Source: Gluconacetobacter azotocaptans (GTDB lineage: Bacteria > Pseudomonadota > Alphaproteobacteria > Acetobacterales > Acetobacteraceae). From it: a DNA stretch of 64,000 nt. The translations under genes and the position numbers were made by a program. Location of the stretch: contig NZ_JABEQF010000008.1 of the NCBI RefSeq assembly GCF_014174355.1, forward strand, positions 62,001-126,000, read 5' to 3'. Below the pieces are notes generated by a model. The model saw only the letters and a list, made by a program, of their open reading frames with translations. It did not search any database and had not been told where the DNA came from. Shown here piece by piece: positions 1-8,667 of this stretch. Numbering within the stretch: position 1 is the first letter of the stretch; each line of letters begins with the position of its first letter.

Positions 1-721
1 TGCAATGGTTTCCGGCGAAGACCAGCCGCAGGGGTTCGCCGGTCGGCAGGATGTCGTGCACCCGTTCGCCCAGCCGGGGGAGGTAGAGATGCGGGACCAG
101 GCGCGTGCGCGCGTCGGCGTCGATCAGTTGCCGCACCGTCGAGCGTCCGTCGCCGATCAGCACCGGCGCTTCCTTGTAGGTCAGTGACGTGATGCGCCCC
201 TGCGCCTCGTCGGGATGGCGGATGTAGAAGACGCCGGCCTCATGCTCGAAGGGAATCAGCCGTTGCAGGACCAGGCGTATGCCGCGCGGATACTGGTCCA
301 GCGTCAGGGCCAGGTCGTCGGGGCTTTCGATCAGCTTCACCCCGGTGCCGTTGCAGCCGATATCGGGCTTCAGGACGACGGGCAGGGACAGGCCGGCATG
401 CTCCAGCGCCATGCGCGCCGCCCGGGCGTCGTCGGTCGATCCGGTGACGATGGTGGTGTAGGGGGCGATCCAGCGCCGGGCTTCGTCTCCGGCCATGTCG
501 AGGATCGAGGTCTTGCTCTCCCCGCACAGGCCGCCCGTCTCGATGCGCGGATTCGCCGCCGTCGGCAGGCTGAAATCCCGGTGACGCAGGCCCATCAGGA
601 TCCAGTAGAGCACGACCGGGGTATAGAATACCCAGCCCGGCCAGAATTCGAACAGCGACAGCGGCGAGGGCTGGCGTGTCTTGCCGGCGGCCGGCGTCGC
701 GGCGGTCGAGGCCTGGTTCAT
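1..721 (-). CDS. ATP-grasp family carboxylate-amine ligase-like protein (3' end beyond window)
   Basis: About 240 residues are visible and the frame is open at the left edge, so the C-terminus is missing. After an N-terminal hydrophobic stretch (FYTPVVLYWILMG, about residues 32-44) comes an ATP-grasp-like fold: the lysine-containing strand VVLKPDIGCNGTGVK (about 120-134), then LVLQRLIPFEHEAGVFYIR and a LTYKEAPVLIGDGRSTV block like that of D-Ala-D-Ala ligase and cyanophycin-synthetase relatives. Its ATG overlaps the stop of the DedA gene (ATGA at 718-721), so the two are probably translated together. The substrate cannot be told from sequence; a ligase acting on an envelope precursor is only an inference from the DedA neighbour. 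Confidence 0.75.
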   Translation of the reverse strand, partial: MNQASTAATPAAGKTRQPSPLSLFEFWPGWVFYTPVVLYWILMGLRHRDFSLPTAANPRIETGGLCGESKTSILDMAGDEARRWIAPYTTIVTGSTDDARAARMALEHAGLSLPVVLKPDIGCNGTGVKLIESPDDLALTLDQYPRGIRLVLQRLIPFEHEAGVFYIRHPDEAQGRITSLTYKEAPVLIGDGRSTVRQLIDADARTRLVPHLYLPRLGERVHDILPTGEPLRLVFAGNHC

Positions 722-1305
722 CGGGACGGACTCCGCACGGTGGCCACGATCCGGCCGACAAGAATGATGGTCAGGACGAATCCCGCCATGCCCAGCCATT
801 TCCATGCGCCCAGATGGTCGATCAGGAACTGGCCGATGCGTAGCGAAACAGCGAACAGCAGCGATGTCCAGATCAGCGTCGCCAGGATCGCCGCGCCGGC
901 GAAGCGGCCGATGCTGGCCCGGAAGAACCCGCAGGCGGTATAAAGCGGCAGGCGCGCGCCGGGGATGAAGCGGCTGATGAAGACGATGCGAAAGACATTC
1001 CGGCCGAACCAGCCCTGGCTGTCGGCGCCCTGCGGACCCGTGCCCGGGACGGCGACCCAGCGCCGCGCCGGCGGCCACAGGGCGGCCAGGCGCCCCAGGC
1101 CATACAGGCCCAGGTCGCCGACCACGATGCCGATATAGAGGGCTACGAGCGCGACCCCCAGCGAGACCTGGCCGGTCTGGACCTCCATCGCGGTCACGAT
1201 CGTGGCCGCGTCTTCCAGGATGAAGGTCCCGATGATGATCGCCAGCGCCTGGACGAACGGCGACGTGCCGGCACTGGCGAGCAGGGCGGAAAGGGACGGG
1301 AACAT
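718..1305 (-). CDS. DedA family membrane protein (SNARE-associated/VTT domain)
   Basis: A 195-residue polytopic inner-membrane protein with the DedA signature: an acidic reentrant segment (FILEDAATIVTA, about 28-39), then a glycine-rich GDLGLYGLGR and the basic-flanked FISRFIPGARLPLYTACG motif (about 109-126), typical of undecaprenyl-phosphate or phospholipid flippases of this superfamily. Two hydrophobic segments follow in the C-terminal half. Length is close to the usual 190-220 residues. The stop codon overlaps the start of the downstream ATP-grasp gene. DedA proteins support membrane homeostasis and lipid-carrier recycling; the substrate here is not determined. Confidence 0.88.
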   Translation of the reverse strand: MFPSLSALLASAGTSPFVQALAIIIGTFILEDAATIVTAMEVQTGQVSLGVALVALYIGIVVGDLGLYGLGRLAALWPPARRWVAVPGTGPQGADSQGWFGRNVFRIVFISRFIPGARLPLYTACGFFRASIGRFAGAAILATLIWTSLLFAVSLRIGQFLIDHLGAWKWLGMAGFVLTIILVGRIVATVRSPSR

Positions 1306-1611
1306 GACTGGGACGCGCTGGCGGTCAGCGCCGCAGCGGCGGGGGCGGTAGGGTCACATTCCTCACTTCATCAAGCCTCTTGCCCGTTGGACGGCGCGCC
1401 CCGATTCATCCGGCCACCGCGTCCAACTTCAATATTTCGACGCGGACCGGCGTGGCCCGCATCCTCGGCCCGGGCGCGATCTGCCCCGGGTCCGGAGAGG
1501 CGGTCCTTGTGGCATGCTTCGCCCCGGCCGACAAATCGCCCCAGTGTGGCAGCGATGATTACGGCAGCGAGGATTGAAAGGCCCCGGACAGATGTGGCAC
1601 AGCTATCCGTC

Positions 1612-2598
1612 ATGATCGGACGTCGCGCCTTCCTTTTTTCCGCCTCGGCAGCCTGTGCGAGCGGTGGCGCCCTGGTCGGCATGCCGGCCCGCGCCGCGCC
1701 TGCCACGTCGTATGCCGCCTTCCTGGCCGGCGTCCGGGCCGAGGCGCTGCGCAATGGCCTGTCGGCGTCGGTTGTGGGACGCGCGCTGGCGCTGCAGGCG
1801 CCGAACGACAAGGTACTGCAACTCGACCGTCATCAGCCGGAATTCACGCTGACCTGGGCCCAGTACCGCCAGCGGGTCCTGACCGAAAAGAAGATCGCCG
1901 ACGGACGCAGCGCCGCACAGGCGCGCCGCGCGCTGCTGGCGGCGGTGGGGCAGCGCTACGGCGTCGATGTGCAGCCGCTGATGGGGATCTGGGGGCTGGA
2001 ATCCGCATACGGGACCCGGATCGGCACGTTCCGCATCACCGATGCGCTGGCCACGCTGGCCTATGACGGGCGGCGGGCGTCGTTCTTCCGGTCCGAACTG
2101 ATGAACGCGCTGCGGATCCTCGACCATGGCGACGTCGAACCCGAGCGCATGATCGGCAGCTATGCGGGCGCGATGGGGCAGCCGCAATTCATGCCCAGCG
2201 CCTACCTGCGCTATGCCGTCGATTATACCGGGACCGGACGGCGTGACATCTGGACCAGCGAGCCCGACGTCTTCGCCTCCATCGCCAATTACCTGGGCAA
2301 ATGCGGATGGGTGGCGGGTGAGCCGTGGGGGCAGGCCGTGTCCGTTCCGGCCGGGCTGGCGCAGGAAAGGCTGGGGCGCGACCGGCGTATGACCCTGACC
2401 GACTGGATGGGGCTGGGGGTCCGTCGCCTGGACGGCACCGCCTTTTCGCGCGGGGACATCACCGGCGCGGTGATCCGGCCGGACGGGCCGGGGGGCGAAG
2501 CCTTCATGGTCTATCGCAATTTTTCGGTCATCCGCCGCTATAACCCGTCCGATTTCTACGCGCTGGCGGTCGGGCTGCTGGGTCGTGACGTGACGTGA
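1612..2598 (+). CDS. Lytic murein transglycosylase, MltB family
   Basis: A 328-residue periplasmic enzyme that cleaves the glycan strands of peptidoglycan, releasing 1,6-anhydro-muropeptides. The open frame extends upstream to 1387, but the ATG at 1612 begins a clear export signal with a twin-arginine-like start (GRRAFLF) and an Ala-rich cleavage region ending near residue 29 (ARAA). The MltB/SLT fold is shown by GIWGLESAYGTRIG with the probable catalytic Glu130, by SYAGAMGQPQFMPS, and by the NYLGKCGW segment. The stop overlaps the GTG start of the RlpA-like gene (GTGA at 2595-2598), so the two cell-wall proteins are coupled. Confidence 0.92.
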   Translation: MIGRRAFLFSASAACASGGALVGMPARAAPATSYAAFLAGVRAEALRNGLSASVVGRALALQAPNDKVLQLDRHQPEFTLTWAQYRQRVLTEKKIADGRSAAQARRALLAAVGQRYGVDVQPLMGIWGLESAYGTRIGTFRITDALATLAYDGRRASFFRSELMNALRILDHGDVEPERMIGSYAGAMGQPQFMPSAYLRYAVDYTGTGRRDIWTSEPDVFASIANYLGKCGWVAGEPWGQAVSVPAGLAQERLGRDRRMTLTDWMGLGVRRLDGTAFSRGDITGAVIRPDGPGGEAFMVYRNFSVIRRYNPSDFYALAVGLLGRDVT

Positions 2599-3458
2599 GG
2601 CGTGTCTGCGCCGTGCTGATGGTGGCGGGGGTAGCCGGCTGCCATCGGCCCGAGGAACCCTCGTTGCCACCGGCCTCGCCCCATTATGTCGTCGGCGCGC
2701 CCTACCGCATGGGCGGCGTCTGGCGCTACCCGCAAGAGGATTTTTCCTATCGGGCGACGGGGCTTGCCGTCGCCGATCCGGACCAGACGCCCTATGTGAC
2801 GACGGACGGCGAGCATTACGACAGCAATGCTATGACCGGCAGCCACGCCACCCTGCAATTGCCGGCGATCGTCACGGTCCGCAACCTGGAAAACGGGCGC
2901 GAAACCACGATTCGCCTGAATGATCGCGGTCCGGTTTCGGCGGGGCGGCTGGTTTCGCTGACGCCGCGGGTCGCCGCGCTGCTGGGGATCGGCGCCAACC
3001 CGGTCCGGGTGGCCGTCACGGGGATCGAGGGGCTGAACGAGCAACTGGCCGAAACCCTGCCGGGGGGGCAGCATCTGGATGTCAGCGCGGCCCCCGCCGG
3101 CCAGGTCCGCGCGGAATCGCTCGATCATCCGGGCACCGGCGGCACGATCGTCGCCGCGCCTTCCGGCGGCAGCGATGCGGTGGATGCGGTAACGGTGATG
3201 CGCGACCTGCCCGTGTCGGTGCGTCAGGGCTATGTCGAGGGGGGCCTGCTGTGGGTGGACGCCGGCACATTCTCGACACTTCGCTATGCTGAAATGACCG
3301 CCGCCAGAACCGGTGGCCGTGTTGTTCCGGTGCGTGATCGCGGCAAGGCGGCCTGGCGGGTACATGTCGGGCCGTTCATGACCCCCGCCGACGCGGACCG
3401 GGGACTGGACCAGGCCATGGGTGCCGGAGTAACCGGTGCCCGGATCGTCGTCGAATAG
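2595..3458 (+). CDS. rlpA: RlpA-like septal lipoprotein with double-psi beta-barrel and SPOR domain
   Basis: A 287-residue outer-membrane lipoprotein. The GTG start is fixed by the 4-base overlap with the transglycosylase. The signal peptide is very short (RRVCAVLMVAGVAGC), with lipobox Cys at about residue 16. A RlpA double-psi barrel spans about 55-145, including ATGLAV, the SNAMTGSHATLQLP loop and VRNLENGRETTIRLNDRGP. The C-terminal 70 residues (WVDAGTFS to GARIVVE) look like a SPOR domain that binds denuded septal glycan. RlpA proteins in other Gram-negatives are septal lytic transglycosylases or ring factors; activity here is inferred from the family. Confidence 0.88.
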   Translation: MRRVCAVLMVAGVAGCHRPEEPSLPPASPHYVVGAPYRMGGVWRYPQEDFSYRATGLAVADPDQTPYVTTDGEHYDSNAMTGSHATLQLPAIVTVRNLENGRETTIRLNDRGPVSAGRLVSLTPRVAALLGIGANPVRVAVTGIEGLNEQLAETLPGGQHLDVSAAPAGQVRAESLDHPGTGGTIVAAPSGGSDAVDAVTVMRDLPVSVRQGYVEGGLLWVDAGTFSTLRYAEMTAARTGGRVVPVRDRGKAAWRVHVGPFMTPADADRGLDQAMGAGVTGARIVVE

Positions 3459-3460
3459 GG

Positions 3461-4720
3461 ATGAACGTGCAGACCCGAAGGTTCCTTCTTGCCGGATCGG
3501 CTTCGCTGGCCGCTTCCGGCTCTCTTGCGTTCGCGGCGCCGCATCGGCACCGCGCCGCGTCGTCCCATGCCCACGCTCCGGCCCCCGCGTCGGACGATGC
3601 CGGGGGCGACGGCGATGCCTCGACCGCGCCGGTCGGACCGCCCGCGGTCACCCCGATCGGCCCGCTGGACACGGTGGCGCGCTGGGCCTGCATCGTCGAT
3701 TACACGACCGGTGCCGTGCTGCTGGAAAAGGCGGCGGACGAGCGGATGCCGCCGTCCTCACTGACCAAGATGATGACGGCCTACATCGTGTTCGGCATGC
3801 TGAAATCCGGCCGGTTGAAGCTGGACCAGCCCTTGCCGGTCAGCGAGAAAGCCTGGCGGATGCAGGGCTCGAAGATGTTCGTGCCCCTGGGCGAGAGCAT
3901 CCCGGTGCAGGACCTGATCCAGGGCATGGTCATCCAGTCGGGCAACGACGCCTGCATCGTGCTGGCCGAAGGCGTGTCCGGGTCCGAGGAGCAGTTCGTC
4001 GCCCTGATGAACGACCAGGCAGGGCGGCTGGGCATGACGAATTCCCATTTCATGAACGCCACAGGCTGGCCCGCCGACAATCACTACATGTCGGCGCGCG
4101 ACGTGGCGACGCTGGCGGTGCGCCTGATCCGCGACTTCCCCGAATATTACCATTTCTTTTCCGAGAAGGATTATCGCTTCAACAAGATCGCCCAGGGCAA
4201 TCGCAACGTCCTGGTGGACAAGGGACTGGCCGACGGACTGAAGACCGGGCACACCGATGCCGGCGGGTTCGGCCTGTGCGCCAGCGCCGATCGGGGCGGA
4301 AACCGCATCGTCCTGGCGTTGAACGGCATGCCGTCCACCAACGCCCGCGCGCACGAGGGCGAGCGCCTGCTGGAATGGTCCTTTGCCAATTTCGAAAACG
4401 CTGTCCTGTTTCGCCGCGGCGACGTCGTGGAACACGCTGCCGTCTGGCTGGGCACCGCGCCGACGGTGCCGCTGGTCGCCACCCGGGATATCGTGATGAC
4501 CCTGCCGCATGGCTGGCGGTCCCGCGCCCATATCGGCGTCGATTACCAGGCGCCCGTGCAGGCCCCGGTCGCGGCCGGGCAGGTGCTGGGCGAACTGGTG
4601 ATCGCCAATCCCGGTCTGGCCGACATCCGCATGAGCCTGGCCGCCGGCCAGGACGTGACGCGGCTGGGCCTGTTCGCCCGGGCGTCGGCAGTGCTGGGCC
4701 AGAAGCTGGGCCGGCACTGA
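3461..4720 (+). CDS. dacA: D-alanyl-D-alanine carboxypeptidase (penicillin-binding protein 5/6 family)
   Basis: A 419-residue periplasmic DD-carboxypeptidase that trims the terminal D-Ala of muropeptides. All three serine-peptidase S11 motifs are present: SSLTK with nucleophile Ser100 and Lys103, SGN at 160-162 and KTG at 261-263. The N-terminus TRRFLLAGSASLAASG has adjacent arginines and could use Tat or Sec. A His/Ala/Pro-rich linker (about 28-66) precedes the catalytic domain. A PBP5 C-terminal beta domain covers about 310-400. It starts 3 bases after the RlpA-like stop and 5 bases precede the tmk start, so it belongs to the same transcript. Confidence 0.94.
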   Translation: MNVQTRRFLLAGSASLAASGSLAFAAPHRHRAASSHAHAPAPASDDAGGDGDASTAPVGPPAVTPIGPLDTVARWACIVDYTTGAVLLEKAADERMPPSSLTKMMTAYIVFGMLKSGRLKLDQPLPVSEKAWRMQGSKMFVPLGESIPVQDLIQGMVIQSGNDACIVLAEGVSGSEEQFVALMNDQAGRLGMTNSHFMNATGWPADNHYMSARDVATLAVRLIRDFPEYYHFFSEKDYRFNKIAQGNRNVLVDKGLADGLKTGHTDAGGFGLCASADRGGNRIVLALNGMPSTNARAHEGERLLEWSFANFENAVLFRRGDVVEHAAVWLGTAPTVPLVATRDIVMTLPHGWRSRAHIGVDYQAPVQAPVAAGQVLGELVIANPGLADIRMSLAAGQDVTRLGLFARASAVLGQKLGRH

Positions 4721-4725
4721 AGGCG

Positions 4726-5382
4726 GTGCCCGGAGTGTTCATTACCTTCGAAGGCGGAGAGGGGGCCGGCAAATCGACGCAGGCGCAGCTTCTGGAGGTG
4801 CACCTGCGCGCGGCGGGGCACGATGTCGTGCGCACCCGCGAACCCGGTGGCACGCCGGGGGCCGAGGCTCTGCGCGATTTCGTGCTGTTCGGCGGGCATG
4901 ATCTGTCCCTGCGGGCCGAGGTCATGGTCCATTTCGCCGCGCGGTGCGACCATGTGGACCGCCTGATCCGGCCCGCGCTGGCTCGGGGGAAGATCGTGAT
5001 CTGCGACCGGTTCGTCGATTCCACCCTGGCCTATCAGGGGTATGGGCTCGGCCAGGGAGACCCGCAGATAGTGGACCTGATCCAGGCGTTGGGGACGCGG
5101 ATGGGGGTCGTGCCGGACATGACCTTCGTGCTGAGCCTGCCGCGCGCGCGCGCGCGGGCACGGCTGGCCGCGCGGGGCCAGCGTTCCGACCGCTACGAGG
5201 CCGCGGACGAAGCCTTCCACACGCGCGTCGCCGACGGGTTCGACGCCATCGCGCGCGCGGCCCCGGGGCGGTGCTTGCCCATTTCCGCCGACCGGCCGGC
5301 GGATGCGGTCGCGCACGATATCGCGGCGCGTGTCGATGCCTGCCTCGCCGCCCGTGCCGCCACCGACCCTGGGCCGGCGTGA
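4726..5382 (+). CDS. tmk: Thymidylate kinase
   Basis: A 218-residue enzyme phosphorylating dTMP to dTDP for DNA synthesis. The P-loop FEGGEGAGKSTQ lies at residues 8-19, the TREPGG substrate loop at about 38-43, the DRFVDSTLAYQG motif at about 92-103, and an Arg-rich LID (RARARARLAARGQRSDRY) near 142-159. The frame runs open far upstream inside dacA, but homology begins here. No ATG is available: GTG at 4726 or GTG at 4735 is the start, and I prefer 4726 because it sits closer to the dacA stop. The stop overlaps the GTG of holB. Confidence 0.92.
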   Translation: MPGVFITFEGGEGAGKSTQAQLLEVHLRAAGHDVVRTREPGGTPGAEALRDFVLFGGHDLSLRAEVMVHFAARCDHVDRLIRPALARGKIVICDRFVDSTLAYQGYGLGQGDPQIVDLIQALGTRMGVVPDMTFVLSLPRARARARLAARGQRSDRYEAADEAFHTRVADGFDAIARAAPGRCLPISADRPADAVAHDIAARVDACLAARAATDPGPA

Positions 5383-6341
5383 TCGTGGCGCCTGCGCCGC
5401 GCGAAAATGACCGCCTTGTGGGGCATCAGGCGGCGCAGGCCGCCTTTCTGGACGCCGTACGGGCCGGGCGGCTGCATCATGCCTGGCTGATCACCGGGCC
5501 GGAGGGAATCGGCAAGGCGACGTTCGCATTCTGGATGGCGCGGGTGCTGCTGAACGGGGAGGAGCCCGGGTCGGCCACCGCGCGGCGTATCGCCGCCGGC
5601 AGCCATGCCGACCTGCTGACCGTCGCGCGCGGAGTGGACGAAAAGCGGCAGAAGATGCGGGCCGAAATCGTGGCCGACGATGTGCGCCCGATCGGTCAGT
5701 TCATGCACCGCACGGCGGCCGAGGACGGCTGGCGCGTGGTGGTGGTGGACGGGGCGGAATACATGAACCGCAGCGCCGCCAACGCCATTCTGAAGATCCT
5801 GGAAGAACCGCCGCCGCGCGCGATCCTGATCCTGACGTGCGCGGCCCCGGGGCGGCTGCTGCCGACCATCCGCAGCCGCTGCCGCACCCTGTCGCTGGCC
5901 CCGCTGGCCGAGCGGGACATGCACGAGGCCATGGGATGGCTTGCCGGCGACATGCCCGGCGCGGATATCGCGCGGATCGTGCCGCTGGCCCAGGGCGCGC
6001 CCGGCCGCGCCCTGGCGTTGCTGGCGGGCGACGGGGCGGAACTGGGCGTGCTGGTGGACCGTATCCTGCGCGAACCGGTCGGGGCAGGGGCGATGTACGA
6101 CATCGCGGAAGCCGTTCTGAAGCGGGAGAATGGTTTTTCGGTCTTCTTCAATCTCCTGTGCGATGCCATATCGGTTCGGACGCGGGATGCGGTGCGCGGG
6201 CGGACGCCGTCCGGCGCATCGGCCGACCGCATGGTCGATCTGTGGCGTCGGCTGGTCCATCTGCGGGCTGAGACGGAACGCTTCAATCTGGATAAACATC
6301 AGGCCATCCTGACCGGCCTGACACTGGTGAGTGGAATATGA
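5379..6341 (+). CDS. holB: DNA polymerase III subunit delta' (clamp loader)
   Basis: A 320-residue AAA+ protein of the sliding-clamp loader. The P-loop region GPEGIGKAT (about 41-49) is close to canonical. The segment NRSAANAILKILEEPPPRAILIL and the sensor TIRSRCRTL (SRC motif) are diagnostic. The start is set by a GTGA overlap with the tmk stop; a second GTG follows two codons later. The four-cysteine zinc module between Walker A and B found in gamma/tau is absent, as usual for delta'. The tmk-holB-metG-tatD order is widely conserved in bacteria. Confidence 0.92.
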   Translation: MIVAPAPRENDRLVGHQAAQAAFLDAVRAGRLHHAWLITGPEGIGKATFAFWMARVLLNGEEPGSATARRIAAGSHADLLTVARGVDEKRQKMRAEIVADDVRPIGQFMHRTAAEDGWRVVVVDGAEYMNRSAANAILKILEEPPPRAILILTCAAPGRLLPTIRSRCRTLSLAPLAERDMHEAMGWLAGDMPGADIARIVPLAQGAPGRALALLAGDGAELGVLVDRILREPVGAGAMYDIAEAVLKRENGFSVFFNLLCDAISVRTRDAVRGRTPSGASADRMVDLWRRLVHLRAETERFNLDKHQAILTGLTLVSGI

Positions 6342-7873
6342 CAGGGCGCTACTACGTCACGACACCGATCTATTATGTGAACGGGGCGCCCCATATCGGC
6401 CACGCCTATACGTCGGTCGCCGCCGACGTGGTCGCGCGCTTCAAGCGACTGGCGGGATACGACGTCTTCTTCCTGACCGGCACCGACGAACACGGCCAGA
6501 AGGTGGAACAGGCGGCCCAGGCGGCGGGGCTGGAGCCGATCGCCTTCGCCGACCGCGTCTCGTCCGACTTCCGGGCGATGTACGACGCCATGAACGTTTC
6601 CTACGACGATTTCATCCGCACGACCGAACCGCGCCATATCGCCGGCGCCTCGGCCCTGTGGGAAAGGATCGCCGCGAACGGCCATATCTATCTGGGCGCC
6701 TACGAAGGCTGGTACGCCCTGCGCGACGAAAGCTTCTACAATGAGGACGAACTGGTCACGCGGCCCGACGGCACCCGCGTGGCGCCGACCGGGGCGCCGG
6801 TGGAATGGGTCCGCGAGCCGTCCTATTTCTTCCGCCTGTCGGCCTTCGGCGACAAACTGCTGGAACTGTATGAAACCCGGCCGGGCTTCGTCGAACCGTC
6901 ATCGCGCCGCAATGAGGTGGCCAGTTTCGTCCGGCAGGGCCTGCGCGACCTGTCCATCAGCCGCACCAGCTTCCGCTGGGGCATTCCCGTGCCGGGCGAC
7001 GCCGAGCATGTGATGTATGTATGGGTCGATGCGCTGGCCAATTACCTGTCGGCGGTGGGCTTTCCCGACACCGCCAACCCCCGCTGGGGCTACTGGCCGG
7101 CGAACCTGCATCTGGTCGGCAAGGATATCGTCCGTTTCCATGCGATCTACTGGCCGGCGCTGCTGATGGCGGCGGGGCTGGAATTACCCGACTGCGTCTT
7201 CTCCCACGGGTGGTGGACCATCGAGGGCGAGAAAATGAGCAAGTCGCTGGGCAATGTCGTCGATCCGCGCGACCTGGTCGGCGAATTCGGCCTCGATCCC
7301 GTGCGGTTCTTCCTGATGCGCGAAATGCCGTTCGGCGGTGACAGCGACCTGAACCGCAAGGCCATCATCACCCGGATGAATGTCGAACTGGCCAACGACC
7401 TGGGCAATCTGGCGCAGCGCACGCTGTCGCAGGTCGCGCGGAACTGCGGCGGGGTGCTGCCCGAACAGGGCGCGCGGACCGAGGACGACCTGGCCCTGCT
7501 GGCGCAGGCCGCCCTGCTGCCGACGGTGATGCATGGGCAGATCGACCGTCGCGCCCTGACCGATGCGCTGGAGGAAGTCTGGCGTGTGGTCCGGGCCTGC
7601 AACGCCTATATCGACCGACAGGCGCCTTGGGCGCTGAAGAAGACCGACCCCGAGCGCATGGCGGTGGTCCTGCGGGTGCTGGTCGATGCGCTGCGGGCGG
7701 TCGGCACGATGCTGCAACCCTACATGCCCGCCAGCATGGACGCGCTGCTGACGCAGGTCGGCGCCGGCGCGGACGAGCGGAGCTTCGCGGCGCTGGAAAC
7801 CCCGTTGCCGGCCGGGCGCGTGCTGCCCGCCCCCCAGGGCATCTTCCCCCGCTATGTGGAGCCCGAGGCGTGA
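6338..7873 (+). CDS. metG: Methionyl-tRNA synthetase
   Basis: A 511-residue class I synthetase charging tRNA-Met. HIGH is at residues 19-22 and KMSKS at about 299-303. The connective-peptide region (GWYALRDESFYNEDEL, followed by a TRPDGTRVAPTG stretch) has no CxxC zinc knuckles, so this is the knuckle-less MetG2 form. There is no C-terminal tRNA-binding (EMAP II-like) extension. The ATG overlaps the holB stop by four bases (ATGA), and its stop overlaps the tatD ATG by one base. Confidence 0.96.
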   Translation: MTGRYYVTTPIYYVNGAPHIGHAYTSVAADVVARFKRLAGYDVFFLTGTDEHGQKVEQAAQAAGLEPIAFADRVSSDFRAMYDAMNVSYDDFIRTTEPRHIAGASALWERIAANGHIYLGAYEGWYALRDESFYNEDELVTRPDGTRVAPTGAPVEWVREPSYFFRLSAFGDKLLELYETRPGFVEPSSRRNEVASFVRQGLRDLSISRTSFRWGIPVPGDAEHVMYVWVDALANYLSAVGFPDTANPRWGYWPANLHLVGKDIVRFHAIYWPALLMAAGLELPDCVFSHGWWTIEGEKMSKSLGNVVDPRDLVGEFGLDPVRFFLMREMPFGGDSDLNRKAIITRMNVELANDLGNLAQRTLSQVARNCGGVLPEQGARTEDDLALLAQAALLPTVMHGQIDRRALTDALEEVWRVVRACNAYIDRQAPWALKKTDPERMAVVLRVLVDALRAVGTMLQPYMPASMDALLTQVGAGADERSFAALETPLPAGRVLPAPQGIFPRYVEPEA

Positions 7874-8664
7874 TGACGGGGCTGATCGATTCGCACTGCC
7901 ATCTGGACCATTTCCCTGACGAGGCGATCCCCGACCTGCTGGACCGGGCGAAGCAGGCCGGGGTCGAGGGCATGGTGACGATCGGCACCCGCCTGTCGCG
8001 GGCGGCGCAGCAGAAGGACCTGACCCGCTTCGACCGGCCGGACCTGCGGGTGTGGTGCACCGTGGGCACGCACCCCGATCATGTCGACGAATGCGTGATT
8101 TCCGACCCCGCCGACATCGTGGCGCTGGCCGACGACCCGCGCGTGGTGGGCATTGGGGAAAGCGGGCTGGACTATTTCCATGGCGCGCCCGAAGTACGGC
8201 CGCTGCAACAGGCGCGTTTTCGCGCCCATATTGCGGCCGCGCGGCGGATGGATTTGCCGCTGGTCATCCATGCCCGCGACGCCGATTCGGACGTGGCCGA
8301 AATCCTGCGCGACGAGATCGCGGCCCATGGCCCGTTCCGCTTCCTGCTGCATTGCTTCGCCTCGGGGCCCGATCTGGCCCGGACAGGGCTGGAACTGGGC
8401 GGATATGTCAGTTTTTCCGGCATCCTGACCTTTCCCCGGTCGGACGCCCTGCGCGACATCGCCCTGTCCATCCCCGAGGATCGCCTGCTGGTCGAGACCG
8501 ACTCGCCCTATCTTGCCCCGGTGCCGCAGCGGGGAAAGAAGAACGAGCCCGCATTCGTCGCCCATACCGCGCGCAGGCTGGCGGAACTGCGGGAGGTGCC
8601 GCCCGAGCGGCTGGCGGAGGTGACGACCGCCAATTTCCATCACCTGTTCAGCCGGGCGTCATAA
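7873..8664 (+). CDS. tatD: TatD family metal-dependent hydrolase
   Basis: A 263-residue TIM-barrel hydrolase of the YcfH/TatD group, with nuclease activity in characterised members. The metal-binding motifs are in order: DSHCHLDHF (about 5-13), GESGLDYF (about 96-103), VIHARDADSDV, LLHCFASG and ETDSPYLAP. The frame is open upstream inside metG, but ATG 7873, sharing one base with the metG stop, starts the family homology. The gene sits in its conserved place after metG. Confidence 0.9.
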   Translation: MTGLIDSHCHLDHFPDEAIPDLLDRAKQAGVEGMVTIGTRLSRAAQQKDLTRFDRPDLRVWCTVGTHPDHVDECVISDPADIVALADDPRVVGIGESGLDYFHGAPEVRPLQQARFRAHIAAARRMDLPLVIHARDADSDVAEILRDEIAAHGPFRFLLHCFASGPDLARTGLELGGYVSFSGILTFPRSDALRDIALSIPEDRLLVETDSPYLAPVPQRGKKNEPAFVAHTARRLAELREVPPERLAEVTTANFHHLFSRAS

Positions 8665-8667
8665 ATC

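Noticed and set aside
1603-2670. A 355-codon minus-strand frame opposite the lytic transglycosylase
   Set aside because: His/Arg/Pro-rich and without motifs; the opposite strand encodes a clear MltB-type enzyme.
3436-4725. The tmk frame stays open far upstream, inside dacA
   Set aside because: The translated extension is Arg/Gly-rich and out of frame with dacA, which has all three catalytic motifs. Thymidylate kinase homology begins at 4726.
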